A stretch of 64,000 bases of DNA from Candidatus Thiodiazotropha sp. (ex Monitilora ramsayi) (GCA_025655595.1 JAHXIO010000011.1:62001-126000); one strand, 5' to 3'; shown: positions 44,913-54,336, numbered from the stretch's first letter. The notes: generated by a model from the sequence alone, not told the origin. Made by a program: numbers and translations.

Positions 44913-46673
44913 ATGAAACCGCATACATCACAAAACTCATTCGTTTTTCAATATCTGATCGCCATACTGTTGTTGGTGCTCGCACTTCCCATCCAGGCGG
45001 CTGTCTCAGCCAGATTGTCGAATCCAACCGCATATCAGGGACAACCGATCAGACTGACTCTCGATATGGAAGGCGATCAGTCGGATACACCCGATCTGAA
45101 GGTACTGGATAAGGATTTCGAAATCCTTGAACGGGCCACCCAGCAGAGCATCTCCATCATCAACGGCAAGATGTCGTCCAAACGCTCCCTGGTACTGACT
45201 CTGCTGCCCAAAAGCTCCGGCACACTTACCATCCCGCCAATCCCCTTCGGCGCACAACAGACCGCCCCCCTGACACTTGAGGTGACAGAGCAACCCTTGG
45301 ACCAGGACACCCATACACAGCAGGCATGGGTGGAACTCAGCCTGAATAAAAACAAGGCGTACCCGGAAGAGGAGATCATCCTGACGCTCAAACTCATTCG
45401 CCAGGCCGGTGTTCATGCAGAGCATCTGGACGATCCCAAACCATCACTAAGTGATACTCGCATTGAACTGCTTGATGAAACACAGTACACAACCGAACAA
45501 AACGGAGAACTCTACCGGGTACTGGAGCGTACTTACGGACTCTTCGCCTACCAGACGGGCAGGCTGGAGATAGCGCCAGTGGGATTTCGCGGAAGAACGG
45601 GTGGCCGCTCCGTTTTCAGTCTGCTTGACGACCCCTTCAGCCAACGGCCCAGAACCCAACGCTTCATCCAATCCCAATCCGAACCTGTCTCATTGGAGAT
45701 TGCCCCGATTCCTGCTGGATTCACAGGTGACCAATGGTTACCGGCCAAACATCTGACACTTGAAGATGCAGGCATCGACGGGACTTCGCCTGTCGTAGCC
45801 GGCAAGCCCCTCACACGCCGTATCATGTTAATCGCGGATGGCCTGATGTCCTCTCAACTGCCGTCAATCACCCAGGAGGTTCCTTCAGGCATCAAACCCT
45901 ACGAGGAACACCCTCACCTCAATGACACACCACGAAAGAGCGGGATCAGCAGCAGTCGACAGAACGTCATCACACTGATTCCGACCGAGGCCGGGATCTA
46001 TACCCTCCCCCCCATCGAGATAACCTGGTGGAATACAGAGCAGGACCGGCAGGAGATAGCGCGGCTCCCCGGCGTCGAGCTGAAGGTCATCGCTGCACCG
46101 ACAACCACTCCCTTCGATCAGCAACGGCAGAACACCGCCTCAACCACCAATGAGGGATCCCCGCAGACACCAGACGATGAAAATCCGTCAAACGAGACAT
46201 CTTTAGCAGATGACGGCAATGGCGTAACCTGGGTGGCCTGGCTGCTGGCAGCTGCCTGGTTAGCGACATTGGTAGGTTGGTGGATTTCACACAGAAGAAA
46301 AGATACCGCTCAACCACCGGTACCTGATGAACCGGCAGACAAACCCATTAACCAGTCACAATCCGAGCTGGCTACCATCATCGACAGGCTGAGAAGGGCA
46401 TACGAAGAGACCGATGCCCCGGTTGCTCGGGAATCATGGCTGCAATGGGGCCAGCTGCAATGGCCCGACAACCCACCGAAAAATCTGGCTCGTCTCGCTG
46501 GAAGATGCGATGCGGACCTGCCGACGGCGATCCTGGCACTGGAGAAGGCGCTCTACAGTCCTGGAGATGAGTCTGGATGGACGGATTTCGATCCCGAGAT
46601 ACTACTTACTCCCCAGCCGGATATGGACCGCCATGGAGCAGAGACTGAACATCTGCTGCCCCTGAATCCTTAG
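44913..46673 (+). CDS. batD: BatD family protein (oxygen/aerotolerance)
   Basis: About 586 residues. The signal peptide (YLIAILLLVLALPIQA, near residues 15-30) is followed by periplasmic beta-sandwich domains, with LSNPTAYQGQPIRLTLDMEG at their start. A C-terminal helix (VAWLLAAAWLATLVGWWI, near 440) and a cytoplasmic tail complete the layout of BatD. BatD usually works with the vWA proteins BatA and BatB and a MoxR ATPase, none of which is adjacent here. ATG at 44913 was chosen over 44889 because it gives a normal signal peptide. Confidence 0.82.
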   Translation: MKPHTSQNSFVFQYLIAILLLVLALPIQAAVSARLSNPTAYQGQPIRLTLDMEGDQSDTPDLKVLDKDFEILERATQQSISIINGKMSSKRSLVLTLLPKSSGTLTIPPIPFGAQQTAPLTLEVTEQPLDQDTHTQQAWVELSLNKNKAYPEEEIILTLKLIRQAGVHAEHLDDPKPSLSDTRIELLDETQYTTEQNGELYRVLERTYGLFAYQTGRLEIAPVGFRGRTGGRSVFSLLDDPFSQRPRTQRFIQSQSEPVSLEIAPIPAGFTGDQWLPAKHLTLEDAGIDGTSPVVAGKPLTRRIMLIADGLMSSQLPSITQEVPSGIKPYEEHPHLNDTPRKSGISSSRQNVITLIPTEAGIYTLPPIEITWWNTEQDRQEIARLPGVELKVIAAPTTTPFDQQRQNTASTTNEGSPQTPDDENPSNETSLADDGNGVTWVAWLLAAAWLATLVGWWISHRRKDTAQPPVPDEPADKPINQSQSELATIIDRLRRAYEETDAPVARESWLQWGQLQWPDNPPKNLARLAGRCDADLPTAILALEKALYSPGDESGWTDFDPEILLTPQPDMDRHGAETEHLLPLNP

Positions 46674-46686
46674 CCAGGGAGCAAAA

Positions 46687-47025
46687 TCACTCCTCTTCCC
46701 AGCCCCCGTAGTCGAACGTGATCTCGTGATGGGGCTTGATGTCCCTCAGGGCAAAGAGATCGAAACCGTCGAACTCGGCATTTCCCTCATCCTGGTGATT
46801 CAGGTATCGCAACAGATTTCTGCCACTTCGACCCACCGGCGACTGACCCTCTTCAAAGACCCAAAGCACGTAGGTACCGTCCCGCTTGGCAGTGGGCCCT
46901 TCGTAGGTACCGATATACTCCCCCTTGCGGATACCGACCTTTGCGAAAAGGCCATTACCGTGTATCTTCGATGGTGCCTTATAGACGATATCCCCTAGCC
47001 GCATTTTTTTAGGCGTTGCTGCCAT
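46687..47025 (-). CDS. SET domain protein (lysine methyltransferase-like)
   Basis: 112 residues, almost only the SET core. SKIHGNGLFAKVGIRKGEYI is the entry strand, NLLRYLNHQDEGNAEF holds the RxxNH cofactor site, and HHEITFDYG the catalytic tyrosine and cofactor contact. SET proteins transfer methyl groups from S-adenosylmethionine to lysines. No pre-SET or post-SET domain is present. Its 5' end overlaps the 3' end of a small upstream gene by 17 bases, so the pair are coupled. Confidence 0.85.
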   Translation of the reverse strand: MAATPKKMRLGDIVYKAPSKIHGNGLFAKVGIRKGEYIGTYEGPTAKRDGTYVLWVFEEGQSPVGRSGRNLLRYLNHQDEGNAEFDGFDLFALRDIKPHHEITFDYGGWEEE

Positions 47026-47257
47026 GCCCCCGATTACCTCTCAATACTTCACTCGGCAAGTCGACGGGACAACTGTCGCCGTAAACTGCCATGATCGCAC
47101 GCAGTTCCTTCAAAACCTTGAGTCGGGCCAAGTCATCCAGCACCGCCAGTTCGGGCAGAACCACACCTTGTTCCAGCAAGCGGATATCGTCTCTGACCGA
47201 TTGACACCCTTTCTGGCAAATGACTTCAATACAATGTTCAATCTGTTTGTCGCGCAT
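47009..47257 (-). CDS. Small conserved protein of unknown function
   Basis: 82 residues. The sequence DKQIEHCIEVICQKGCQSVR, then VLKELRAIMAVYGDSC, looks like a compact helical protein with three conserved-looking cysteines (C8, C14/C18, C63 region). I recall similar short proteins in other gammaproteobacteria but no function. It begins at an ATG at 47257 and overlaps the SET gene start by 17 bases, which suggests a shared transcript. Confidence comes from composition and the tight overlap. Confidence 0.68.
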   Translation of the reverse strand: MRDKQIEHCIEVICQKGCQSVRDDIRLLEQGVVLPELAVLDDLARLKVLKELRAIMAVYGDSCPVDLPSEVLRGNRGHGSNA

Positions 47258-47405
47258 GATCGAATACCAACAACCGGTTGGCCGACTTTATTAGAAGTTA
47301 CTCATAGAGCTATACGGTACCGGGAACCATAGCACTATTCAAATTTCTAACAAGATTCAATAGGATTGCGAGTTAACCGATAAATTTCTCCTGTAAGGAA
47401 TGAAA

Positions 47406-48029
47406 ATGCCCTGGATCAAACGTTTACTGCTACCCATTCTCATGTTTTCCATTTCATCCGTCTATGCGGAGTGGGGTGAAGGATGGGATCCCATCGAGCC
47501 CCCTATCGCCACGTCCGTCCCTGACGGCAAAGTGGAAGTGGTTGAATTCTTCTGGTACGGCTGCCCACACTGCTTCACGATGGAGCCAGCGCTCAACGCC
47601 TGGCTTAAAACCAAGCCCGACAATGTGGTATTCAAACGGGTGCCCTCTCCGCTAAACGCCAGTTGGACCGTACACGCCCAGTTTTACTATGCTGCGGAAG
47701 CGCTCGGCGTGACTGATCAACTGCACGAACCCTTGTTTGAGGCCATGCATGTCAAGAAGCGCAAGCTGTTCGACAAGAATTCACTGATCGACTTCGCTGT
47801 CGAACAGGGCGTCGACAGACAGAAATTCAGTGATGCCTGGAACTCGTTCGGCGTCTACGTCAAGGTCCAGCAGGCGAAAAAGCTGGGACAACGATACGGC
47901 CTGGATGGAGTACCCGCGATCGGCATCGATGGTAAATACAAAACCAGCGGTAGTCTTGCCGGCACCTATAGCAAGATGTTCGAGATTGTCAGCCAGCTGG
48001 TTGCAAAATCCTCAAAAGACACACCCTAG
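47406..48029 (+). CDS. dsbA: Thiol:disulfide interchange protein DsbA
   Basis: About 207 residues. The signal peptide ends near SSVYA. The thioredoxin fold has the active site FFWYGCPHCFTMEP (CPHC near residue 52) and the cis-Pro loop GVPAIGID (near 176). DsbA oxidises cysteines of exported proteins and is re-oxidised by DsbB. AAGGA (47395-47399) is 6 bases before the ATG at 47406, but directly abuts the ATG at 47400, so the inner ATG is preferred. Confidence 0.93.
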   Translation: MPWIKRLLLPILMFSISSVYAEWGEGWDPIEPPIATSVPDGKVEVVEFFWYGCPHCFTMEPALNAWLKTKPDNVVFKRVPSPLNASWTVHAQFYYAAEALGVTDQLHEPLFEAMHVKKRKLFDKNSLIDFAVEQGVDRQKFSDAWNSFGVYVKVQQAKKLGQRYGLDGVPAIGIDGKYKTSGSLAGTYSKMFEIVSQLVAKSSKDTP

Positions 48030-48058
48030 GGCCTGTTAACAGACCCTGGCGCGCAGTA

Positions 48059-48724
48059 TCAGTTGGAAACTGCGGATGAGGCTACCGCCCAGGAACCTTT
48101 CTCCCGGAAGAAACTTTCGAAACGTGCCTCAAAATCCGGGAGGACAGATGCCTGGGAGCTGGATCTGGCAAGCAGTGACTCAGCCCAGCCCTTAACCTGG
48201 GCTGAGTAAACGGATGCAACTTCAGGACGATACGCCATCAGGATGGACAGGCGCAGGAACAGTGGTGCGAATGCCACGTCTACCATCGATAGACTTTCGC
48301 TTTTCCCGAAGAGTCCTTGCCCGATGGGTAGATCCAGCCGTCGCAGGTTCTTATCCAGCAGATCCAGCTTGTCACGGAACGTCGCCTCGTCCTCAGCTAC
48401 AGCGAGCGCGTGCTGCTGCATCAACAGATCAGAACCAAAGGCAATCCACGCCTTATGCTGAGCCCTGAGTAATGGATCCGAAGGATGCAACCTGGGCTGG
48501 TAGATCTCATCGAGATAGTCGAGTATCACTGAGGACTCAAACAATACGTCATCGCCGATCAACAACAGGGGGACTTTGCCCAGTGGAGAACATTGTGCAA
48601 ACCACGTGGGAGGATCGGCCAGGTCGATGTAATCGATTTCATGGCTAACCCCCTTCTCCTGCAGCGCGATGACAGCCCGCTGAACAAAGGGACAGAGGTG
48701 AAAACTAACCAGTTTGATACTCAT
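48059..48724 (-). CDS. Glutathione S-transferase family protein
   Basis: About 221 residues from ATG 48724; a longer frame to 48772 adds a non-conserved leader. The N-terminal thioredoxin-like domain has SFHLCPFVQRAVIALQEKG with a catalytic-type cysteine as in omega/beta classes, KVPLLL (cis-Pro) and ESSVILDYLDE, which binds glutathione. The C-terminal helical domain follows. Substrate unknown. It is convergent with dsbA. Confidence 0.87.
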   Translation of the reverse strand: MSIKLVSFHLCPFVQRAVIALQEKGVSHEIDYIDLADPPTWFAQCSPLGKVPLLLIGDDVLFESSVILDYLDEIYQPRLHPSDPLLRAQHKAWIAFGSDLLMQQHALAVAEDEATFRDKLDLLDKNLRRLDLPIGQGLFGKSESLSMVDVAFAPLFLRLSILMAYRPEVASVYSAQVKGWAESLLARSSSQASVLPDFEARFESFFREKGSWAVASSAVSN

Positions 48725-49283
48725 AGGCCGACAAACTGCCAGAGTCTTCTCCAGAGAACAAGCTCTTGTCATTGATCACTTTAATTCCGACAGTGGGGAA
48801 TAAAATGCCTGACTTATTGCAGGGAACAGCTGAATGAGAGAGATTATATGGTGATTTTACAGGCATTTTTAAGATGGAATCATTGTCATATCAGTCGATT
48901 AGAGCTGTTTTTGAGTATATACTTAGGAAACGAATGGGTATTACCCAGTAAATTGCAGGGAATTTACACAGCGGGCCAAATTGAGTATTTTTGTGACTCA
49001 GTTAACATTTTTTTGGTTGGTAAAGCTCATGGATGAGGATGTACTGTCAGCACCTGGCACATGGAGGGGGTACCTCCGGGTGCACTTCTCCACGGTCAGG
49101 CTGGCTAAGTAGACCTAGAGTGGCATGGATTGTCTTATTCCCCGCTGCATATTCCAGAGAAAAACCACTCTGTACCCGAATGTTCAGGATCGAACATTCA
49201 GGCGTCCTCCGTATTGGACGATATCCTGAATGTGGCTATTCTCTGGTTTAATAATGTGAGTAACAACTGAAGCGTTTACAAAA
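48725..49283. other. Long AT-rich intergenic region with folded element
   Basis: 559 bases without a convincing gene; the short frames on either strand have no motif. The left part (48785-49025) is clearly AT-richer than the flanks and contains a small palindrome TGGGTATTACCCA (48927-48940 region). The right part holds the nested inverted-repeat element described separately (49154-49246). Confidence 0.5.
49154..49246. repeat. Nested inverted-repeat (cruciform-like) element
   Basis: The outer arms CCAGAGAAAAACCAC (49154-49168) and GTGGCTATTCTCTGG (49232-49246) pair with three mismatches. Inside, GAATGTTC/GAACATTC (49178-49185, 49192-49199) form a perfect 8-base hairpin. CATTCAGG/CCTGAATG (49195-49202, 49225-49232) form an alternative 8-base pairing around CGTCC/GGACG. 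The whole ~93-base unit could fold as RNA or be a small mobile repeat. It ends 37 bases before the next gene. Confidence 0.6.
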
Positions 49284-51101
49284 ATGGTGAGCAATCCAAT
49301 AGGCCTTCGCATCCCGGAGCAACTGCCTCCCAAGGGCAACCCTTTTTTCCTCAACGATAAGGAGATGAACGCTTGGGTCGAGCAGTTACCAATCGCCAAT
49401 ATTGGTGAAACTGCACGCCAGCTGTTTCAGGCCCTGAGGACGTTCAATCGTACCCGAATCCCGTCAAAACGACGCTTACAGAGTGCCGAATATTTTCGTA
49501 ATCCACTCAGCTACATCTCGGAAAACCTGAGCAAGCACTATCTGGATTGCGGTTTTCCCTTAAGCGAGAAAGCCTATAAGGTCGCGGTTCTCAATCGAGA
49601 ACTACATAGCGGCCTGGCAACGGCCTATAAAGCGGTCGTCGTCGAACTACTGATGGAAAACCCGGGCAAACCCGACAGGAAACTCCTCCTTCAGGCCATC
49701 CATCGGTGTATAAGCTATCTCTCCCGGGTGATCCTGCTGTCGGTACTCGTCTACGATCCGTACCCCAAACGCATCTGGCGTGAGCTGCATGCACTTCACC
49801 GCCTGGCCGTCCGCTACAGTCTCGATTCCGCACCAGTGGAAGATATGTTGGAATCTCACCGGAAAAGTTCCAGTATCGAAGATACCTACCGCCGTTGTGT
49901 ACTGTTTTCTCTGGCCTCGCCTTACAAGATGAGGCAGAAAGATAATATCCTTATCTTCGATACGCTACTTGAGTGGAGCCATCTAGCCAACTTCCACAGC
50001 TATGAAGATGCCCCCGAAGAGGCCTCAATCGTCATCAGACAGGACACCGACCTGGCACCAGCCCATGAAACTGCACTGAGTGAGTCTGAGACCAAATACC
50101 TGCTAAAAATGGATGCCTCCCGATTGATCGGACAACTGCGTGCGCAGTTTGGCGATAATCAGGAAGAAATCGGCCAGCTCTGGGGAATAAACGAGCTTGA
50201 TAAAGGCCTTGTCAGGCAATTGATCAAACTCTGGTCGAAGGCCCAGAAAAGGGCATTTGTCCGTACCAAGCTCAATTTTGAATTAAGGATCGCCGTCGGC
50301 TTGCGCTCCATTCACAAACTGATCACCTACGGCGGCGAATCATCGCGCGAAGAAGAGAAGAGCGTCGACGATGGCACATGGATCGAAACCGCTTTCGCAG
50401 AGGGCCACAATCCAAAAATCTCTGCACATTTCTCACTCATGCCGCTGGATACGGGCAGTTACAACCCAAGACGTGGAGATTTTGAGGAGTTCGGTCCCAA
50501 CTCCCATGATTTCGACGATATTGAACCTGCCTCTCAAATCTGGGAGAGTGAAACCACAAAGCTATCCGAACCAGCTACCAACATACTGAAGACCATCAAC
50601 GAAAGTGCAGGAGGATACTGCCTTGACTGGAAGGGCGAGCAGATCCCGAAAATTCAGGTCGGTGAACTGATAGGGGTGCAGTCCGCCATGTCGGCCAACC
50701 AATTTGGTGTCGGCATGGTTCGGTGGATGCGGAGATCCCCTGACGACAGCCTTCAGGTCGGCGTACAGATGGTGGCTCCCAATGCGATGGCGGTTACCGC
50801 GAGACTGGAGAGTAATAAGGCAGATGACTCCCAGGAGTGCCTGTTACTACCGGAAGTCGGCACTTCGGGACAGCCCACCAGCTTTATCTGTCCCTCTTAT
50901 CCCTATCAGCTTGGAAATCTGCTGATTGTCAATGAGGGTGAAAACCTTCGCGAGATAAAGCTGACTCGACTGATGGAAGCAAGCGGCTCAGTTTCTCAAT
51001 TTCAGTTCGCCTATCTTGATCAGGGTGATGCCAAGGAAGGTGATGATTCACAGGAAGATAGCGGTGATACTGATTTTGATAACCTTTGGTCAAACCTTTA
51101 G
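49284..51101 (+). CDS. Large protein of unknown function, possible C-terminal PilZ-like domain
   Basis: 605 residues, soluble. The first ~350 residues look all-helical: GLRIPEQLPPKGNPFFLND at the start, then a pattern with NRELHSGLATAYKAVV. A low-complexity acidic linker (about 380-430) follows. The last ~150 residues are beta-rich, with GGYCLDWKGEQIPKIQVGEL and GVGMVRWMRRSPDDSLQVGV, a pattern reminiscent of PilZ-type beta-barrels. The classical RxxxR cyclic-di-GMP motif is not seen. I cannot assign a function. It is monocistronic, preceded by the folded element, and converges with the Sel1 gene. Confidence 0.8.
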   Translation: MVSNPIGLRIPEQLPPKGNPFFLNDKEMNAWVEQLPIANIGETARQLFQALRTFNRTRIPSKRRLQSAEYFRNPLSYISENLSKHYLDCGFPLSEKAYKVAVLNRELHSGLATAYKAVVVELLMENPGKPDRKLLLQAIHRCISYLSRVILLSVLVYDPYPKRIWRELHALHRLAVRYSLDSAPVEDMLESHRKSSSIEDTYRRCVLFSLASPYKMRQKDNILIFDTLLEWSHLANFHSYEDAPEEASIVIRQDTDLAPAHETALSESETKYLLKMDASRLIGQLRAQFGDNQEEIGQLWGINELDKGLVRQLIKLWSKAQKRAFVRTKLNFELRIAVGLRSIHKLITYGGESSREEEKSVDDGTWIETAFAEGHNPKISAHFSLMPLDTGSYNPRRGDFEEFGPNSHDFDDIEPASQIWESETTKLSEPATNILKTINESAGGYCLDWKGEQIPKIQVGELIGVQSAMSANQFGVGMVRWMRRSPDDSLQVGVQMVAPNAMAVTARLESNKADDSQECLLLPEVGTSGQPTSFICPSYPYQLGNLLIVNEGENLREIKLTRLMEASGSVSQFQFAYLDQGDAKEGDDSQEDSGDTDFDNLWSNL

Positions 51102-51147
51102 TATCGCAAAGGGTTATGACATTATTAAACCCGCGCTAAGATCGGCA

Positions 51148-51176
51148 GCGATTCATGGCCATGAGGCATGAATCGC
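51148..51176. terminator. Hairpin between convergent genes
   Basis: GCGATTCATG / CATGAATCGC is a perfect 10-base stem with a 9-base loop. It sits between the ends of the convergent 605-residue and Sel1 genes, so it may terminate both. There is no strong T-tract. Confidence 0.55.
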
Positions 51177-51177
51177 C

Positions 51178-51612
51178 TCAAAAGCCTGCTTTTTCGTACC
51201 AGCGCCTGGCCTCTTCCGGATCTTTCTCAACACCCCTGCCCTCTTCATAGAGCATACCCAGTGTCGTCTGAGAGCCTGCCAGGCCCTGCTCAGCAGCCAG
51301 TTTGAACCACTCGACCGCCTTTGTCAGATTCTGATCTACACACTCACCTTCCAGGTACATGAATCCTAAACCATGCTGCGCCATGGGATGCCCTGCCTCA
51401 GCAGCGGCTTTCATGAACTTGTATGCCATCAACTCATTGACCACCATACCCAGGCCGCCTTGCGCCATGATCGCCATACGATATTGCGCTTCCGGATTTC
51501 CGTTCTCCGCTAGAGAAGAGAGCAATGAAGCAGCCCGGGAGAAGTTTTTCCCCTCAAAAGCAGCAATTCCGCTACTCAACTGAAAATCGATATCGTCATC
51601 TCTGTCACTCAT
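51178..51612 (-). CDS. Sel1-like repeat protein
   Basis: 144 residues, soluble. Three tandem Sel1/TPR-like helical repeats of about 36 residues are seen: NPEAQYRMAIMAQGGLG, HPMAQHGLGFMYLEGECV and LAGSQTTLGMLYEEGRGV. Sel1 proteins mediate protein-protein contacts in signalling or envelope processes. No signal peptide is seen, so it is cytoplasmic. It is followed on the same strand, 28 bases upstream, by the thioesterase gene, so they may be co-transcribed. Confidence 0.88.
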   Translation of the reverse strand: MSDRDDDIDFQLSSGIAAFEGKNFSRAASLLSSLAENGNPEAQYRMAIMAQGGLGMVVNELMAYKFMKAAAEAGHPMAQHGLGFMYLEGECVDQNLTKAVEWFKLAAEQGLAGSQTTLGMLYEEGRGVEKDPEEARRWYEKAGF

Positions 51613-51640
51613 TACATCACTCTCAAATATCTTTACATCA

Positions 51641-52126
51641 TCATCTACGCTGGACAGCGCCTAGCGTTCTGGTTGTCACACCCTGTGGTCTCAGCGCAAC
51701 CCGATTCCTGACCCAGACCACCAGATTATCATCCCGATCGTAAAAACCGAATTCAAAAACCGGCGTACTCCGACCTCGCTTTGTCAGTTCATCGGCAATC
51801 TCATTCACTTCGGCATCAGTCAGCTCGAATCGCAATTCCAGATCGGTGAGCCCGGGGGCGCGAAAATCGACATGCAGCTCACGGGTCCAGACAGCGTATA
51901 GCGGAAAACGTCGATGGCAGGCCAGCGCGGGAATCGGATCTGCCAGGGATGCAATGCTGCCACCAAACATAGAACCACCGGGGTTACGGTTGTTCTTGTT
52001 CAATGGTAGCAGGATACGTGCCTTACCCCAGTTATCATCCAGTTCCAACACCTTGATACCGAGCAGACGAAATGGTGTGAAAATTTCCAGACGGTGTGCA
52101 GCAGTTTCAGTGCTTGTTTCACTCAT
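51641..52126 (-). CDS. Hotdog-fold thioesterase (PaaI/DUF4442-like)
   Basis: 161 residues. The hotdog core has NRNPGGSMFGGSIASLADP, where the central helix follows the GG-FGG turn, and the strand pair RELHVDFRAPGLTDLELRF. Members hydrolyse acyl-CoA or related thioesters. The substrate is unknown. It is the first gene of a likely two-gene unit with the Sel1 protein. Confidence 0.83.
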   Translation of the reverse strand: MSETSTETAAHRLEIFTPFRLLGIKVLELDDNWGKARILLPLNKNNRNPGGSMFGGSIASLADPIPALACHRRFPLYAVWTRELHVDFRAPGLTDLELRFELTDAEVNEIADELTKRGRSTPVFEFGFYDRDDNLVVWVRNRVALRPQGVTTRTLGAVQRR

Positions 52127-52335
52127 AATCGGAACTGAAAATCTTTTATATCATCCATAGCCCGCCAAACTCCCGCTTGCTTCTCATGGGATCTTTTATG
52201 ATAGGGTTGGACTCAGCAGCATAACGCATAAACCGCTCCACCAGTAGACTTCAATGCAGATATACAAATGCTAGTATTTATTCAATGAGATATTGAATAC
52301 GAAGACTGAATGAAACTCGGACAACCGATCACGAC

Positions 52336-54336
52336 ATGATCATCATGACAATGATAAAGAAACCGTTTCTGTTCATCTTTTTCCTATTGGCTTACTGGAG
52401 TCTATCTGCGCAGGCGTCAGGTGGAATTTCAGATACAGACCTTTTCACTAAACAACGCACAACGTTCCTGGCAGCAGAAGCCGCCCTGACTGCAGAGGAT
52501 CACATTCAATATCAAAGCCTGAAAGCATCCTTAACGGATTACCCTCTCTACCCCTATCTGGTCTATCAGGAGAGCTTGCAAAGTCTGAAGGATCAGACAT
52601 CGAGCCGTATCCGGGAGTTACTTGCATATTTGGGGGATACCCCCCTGCAGAATCAACTGCTCAACCACTGGCTGTCACTGTTGGCGGATGAAGGGCTCTG
52701 GTACACCTATCTTGAGTTTTCCAAACCAAGTGGAAATATCCACAGACAATGCCAACGCCTTCGAGCATTGATTGAGACAGGACAACGGCAACTCGCATTC
52801 GAGTCCGTCAAGAGTGTATGGCTCAGCGGCCGTTCACGCCCCAAGGTTTGTGATCCTGTCCTGACTGCATGGATAGACGCCGGAAACCTCGACCAGGACT
52901 TAGTGTGGCAACGCTTCAGTATGGCCATAAACGCAGGCCAAACCAGACTCGCCCGTTATTTAAGACGGTTTCTGGCGCCTGAAGACACAGCCTGGGCCGA
53001 CCATTGGCTGGCAATCTACAATGATCCGTCACGCTGGCCACAACTTATCGGCAAGCACCATTCTATGCGCGATGAGATGGCACTTCAGGCAATCCAGCGT
53101 CTCGCACGAAAGGATGTTGAGAAGGCATTCAGCGCTTGGCAGCGACTGACACAAGAGATTGCCTTCTCAGACTTACAGCATTTGAAGGCTGCACGTACCC
53201 TCATGGGACAGCTGTCCAGGCAAGAGGCCAGTCTGAAGAGTCGACAAATTACCGAATTTCTTCCAAAAAAATATCTCCATCTCGATAGCCGGCTATCCGA
53301 TAAGCGGCTGCAGTTCGCACTGCAAAACAGTGATTGGGAGGACCTGCTGCAAACCCTCCGTGAGATCCCATTGCAAGAGCAGAAGAGTAATCGCTGGCGT
53401 TACTGGCGAGCCAGAGCGCTACTCAATCTGGGACGAAACGAGGAAGGAGAAGCGATACTGAAAACACTTTCTGTCGACCGAAGTTATTACGGTTTCCTCG
53501 CAGCTCAGCGGCTTGGTCATAAACCTAATCTGCTGCATCAGAAGTTGGAGGCCGATCTCAGCCTGGTCGAAGAACTTTCTCTGCAACCCGGTCTCAAACG
53601 GGCACATGAACTACATCATCTTGGACGGCCCCTGCAGGCGCGACGTGAATGGAATCTTGCCCTAAAAGGTGGAAACAGTGATCAACTCAGGGCCGCAGCC
53701 CGGCTCGCCGAGAGATGGAACTGGCCTTCTCAGGCCATCCTTACCTTGGCGCGTCTGAAACAGTGGGATGACCTTGAGCTTCGCTTCCCGCTAGCCCATC
53801 AGCAAGCCGTCACCACGTTATCCCGGGTACAAGGCATCGACAGAGCCTGGGTCTACGCTATTTTGCGCCAGGAAAGCGCGTTCATGACTGACGCCAAATC
53901 GAGGGTTGGAGCCCGCGGTTTGATGCAATTAATGCCGAAAACCGCCAAGGCGGTCGCCAACGAATTGAGCGAATCGATACAATTTCCCGACGACCTCTAT
54001 CTGCCGGAGGTGAACATCAAGTTGGGCACCAGCTACCTGAATAAAATCTATAGACAGTTGCAGGAGAACCCCGTACTCGCAACCGCCGCCTATAATGCCG
54101 GTCCCTGGCGGGTACAAGCCTGGCTGCCCAAGAAGACGCAACCTGCAGATATCTGGATAGAAACCGTACCTTTCCGTGAGACTAGAGAGTACCTCAAGCG
54201 TGTTCTGGCCTACACGGTGATCTACAACTACCGGTTAGGGCTGGACCCCGCACAGTCATCATCATCCTGGTTACAGCCCATCGAGGGACGCAAAACCGAG
54301 GCCGATGTCGCCGATAGCACCCTATCCGATGTTTGA
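52336..54336 (+). CDS. slt: Soluble lytic murein transglycosylase (Slt70-type)
   Basis: About 660 residues. An N-terminal signal peptide (FLFIFFLLAYWSLSAQA) leads into a long alpha-helical superhelix (U and L domains). The C-terminal catalytic SLT domain starts near 505: the catalytic Glu is in AILRQESAFMTDAKS, followed by GARGLMQLMPKTA and YNAGPWRVQAW. It cleaves peptidoglycan to 1,6-anhydro-muropeptides in the periplasm. The start may be ATG 52336, 52345 or 52351; all give a plausible signal peptide. Its stop abuts that of the convergent cyclase-like gene with no spacer. Confidence 0.92.
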   Translation: MIIMTMIKKPFLFIFFLLAYWSLSAQASGGISDTDLFTKQRTTFLAAEAALTAEDHIQYQSLKASLTDYPLYPYLVYQESLQSLKDQTSSRIRELLAYLGDTPLQNQLLNHWLSLLADEGLWYTYLEFSKPSGNIHRQCQRLRALIETGQRQLAFESVKSVWLSGRSRPKVCDPVLTAWIDAGNLDQDLVWQRFSMAINAGQTRLARYLRRFLAPEDTAWADHWLAIYNDPSRWPQLIGKHHSMRDEMALQAIQRLARKDVEKAFSAWQRLTQEIAFSDLQHLKAARTLMGQLSRQEASLKSRQITEFLPKKYLHLDSRLSDKRLQFALQNSDWEDLLQTLREIPLQEQKSNRWRYWRARALLNLGRNEEGEAILKTLSVDRSYYGFLAAQRLGHKPNLLHQKLEADLSLVEELSLQPGLKRAHELHHLGRPLQARREWNLALKGGNSDQLRAAARLAERWNWPSQAILTLARLKQWDDLELRFPLAHQQAVTTLSRVQGIDRAWVYAILRQESAFMTDAKSRVGARGLMQLMPKTAKAVANELSESIQFPDDLYLPEVNIKLGTSYLNKIYRQLQENPVLATAAYNAGPWRVQAWLPKKTQPADIWIETVPFRETREYLKRVLAYTVIYNYRLGLDPAQSSSSWLQPIEGRKTEADVADSTLSDV

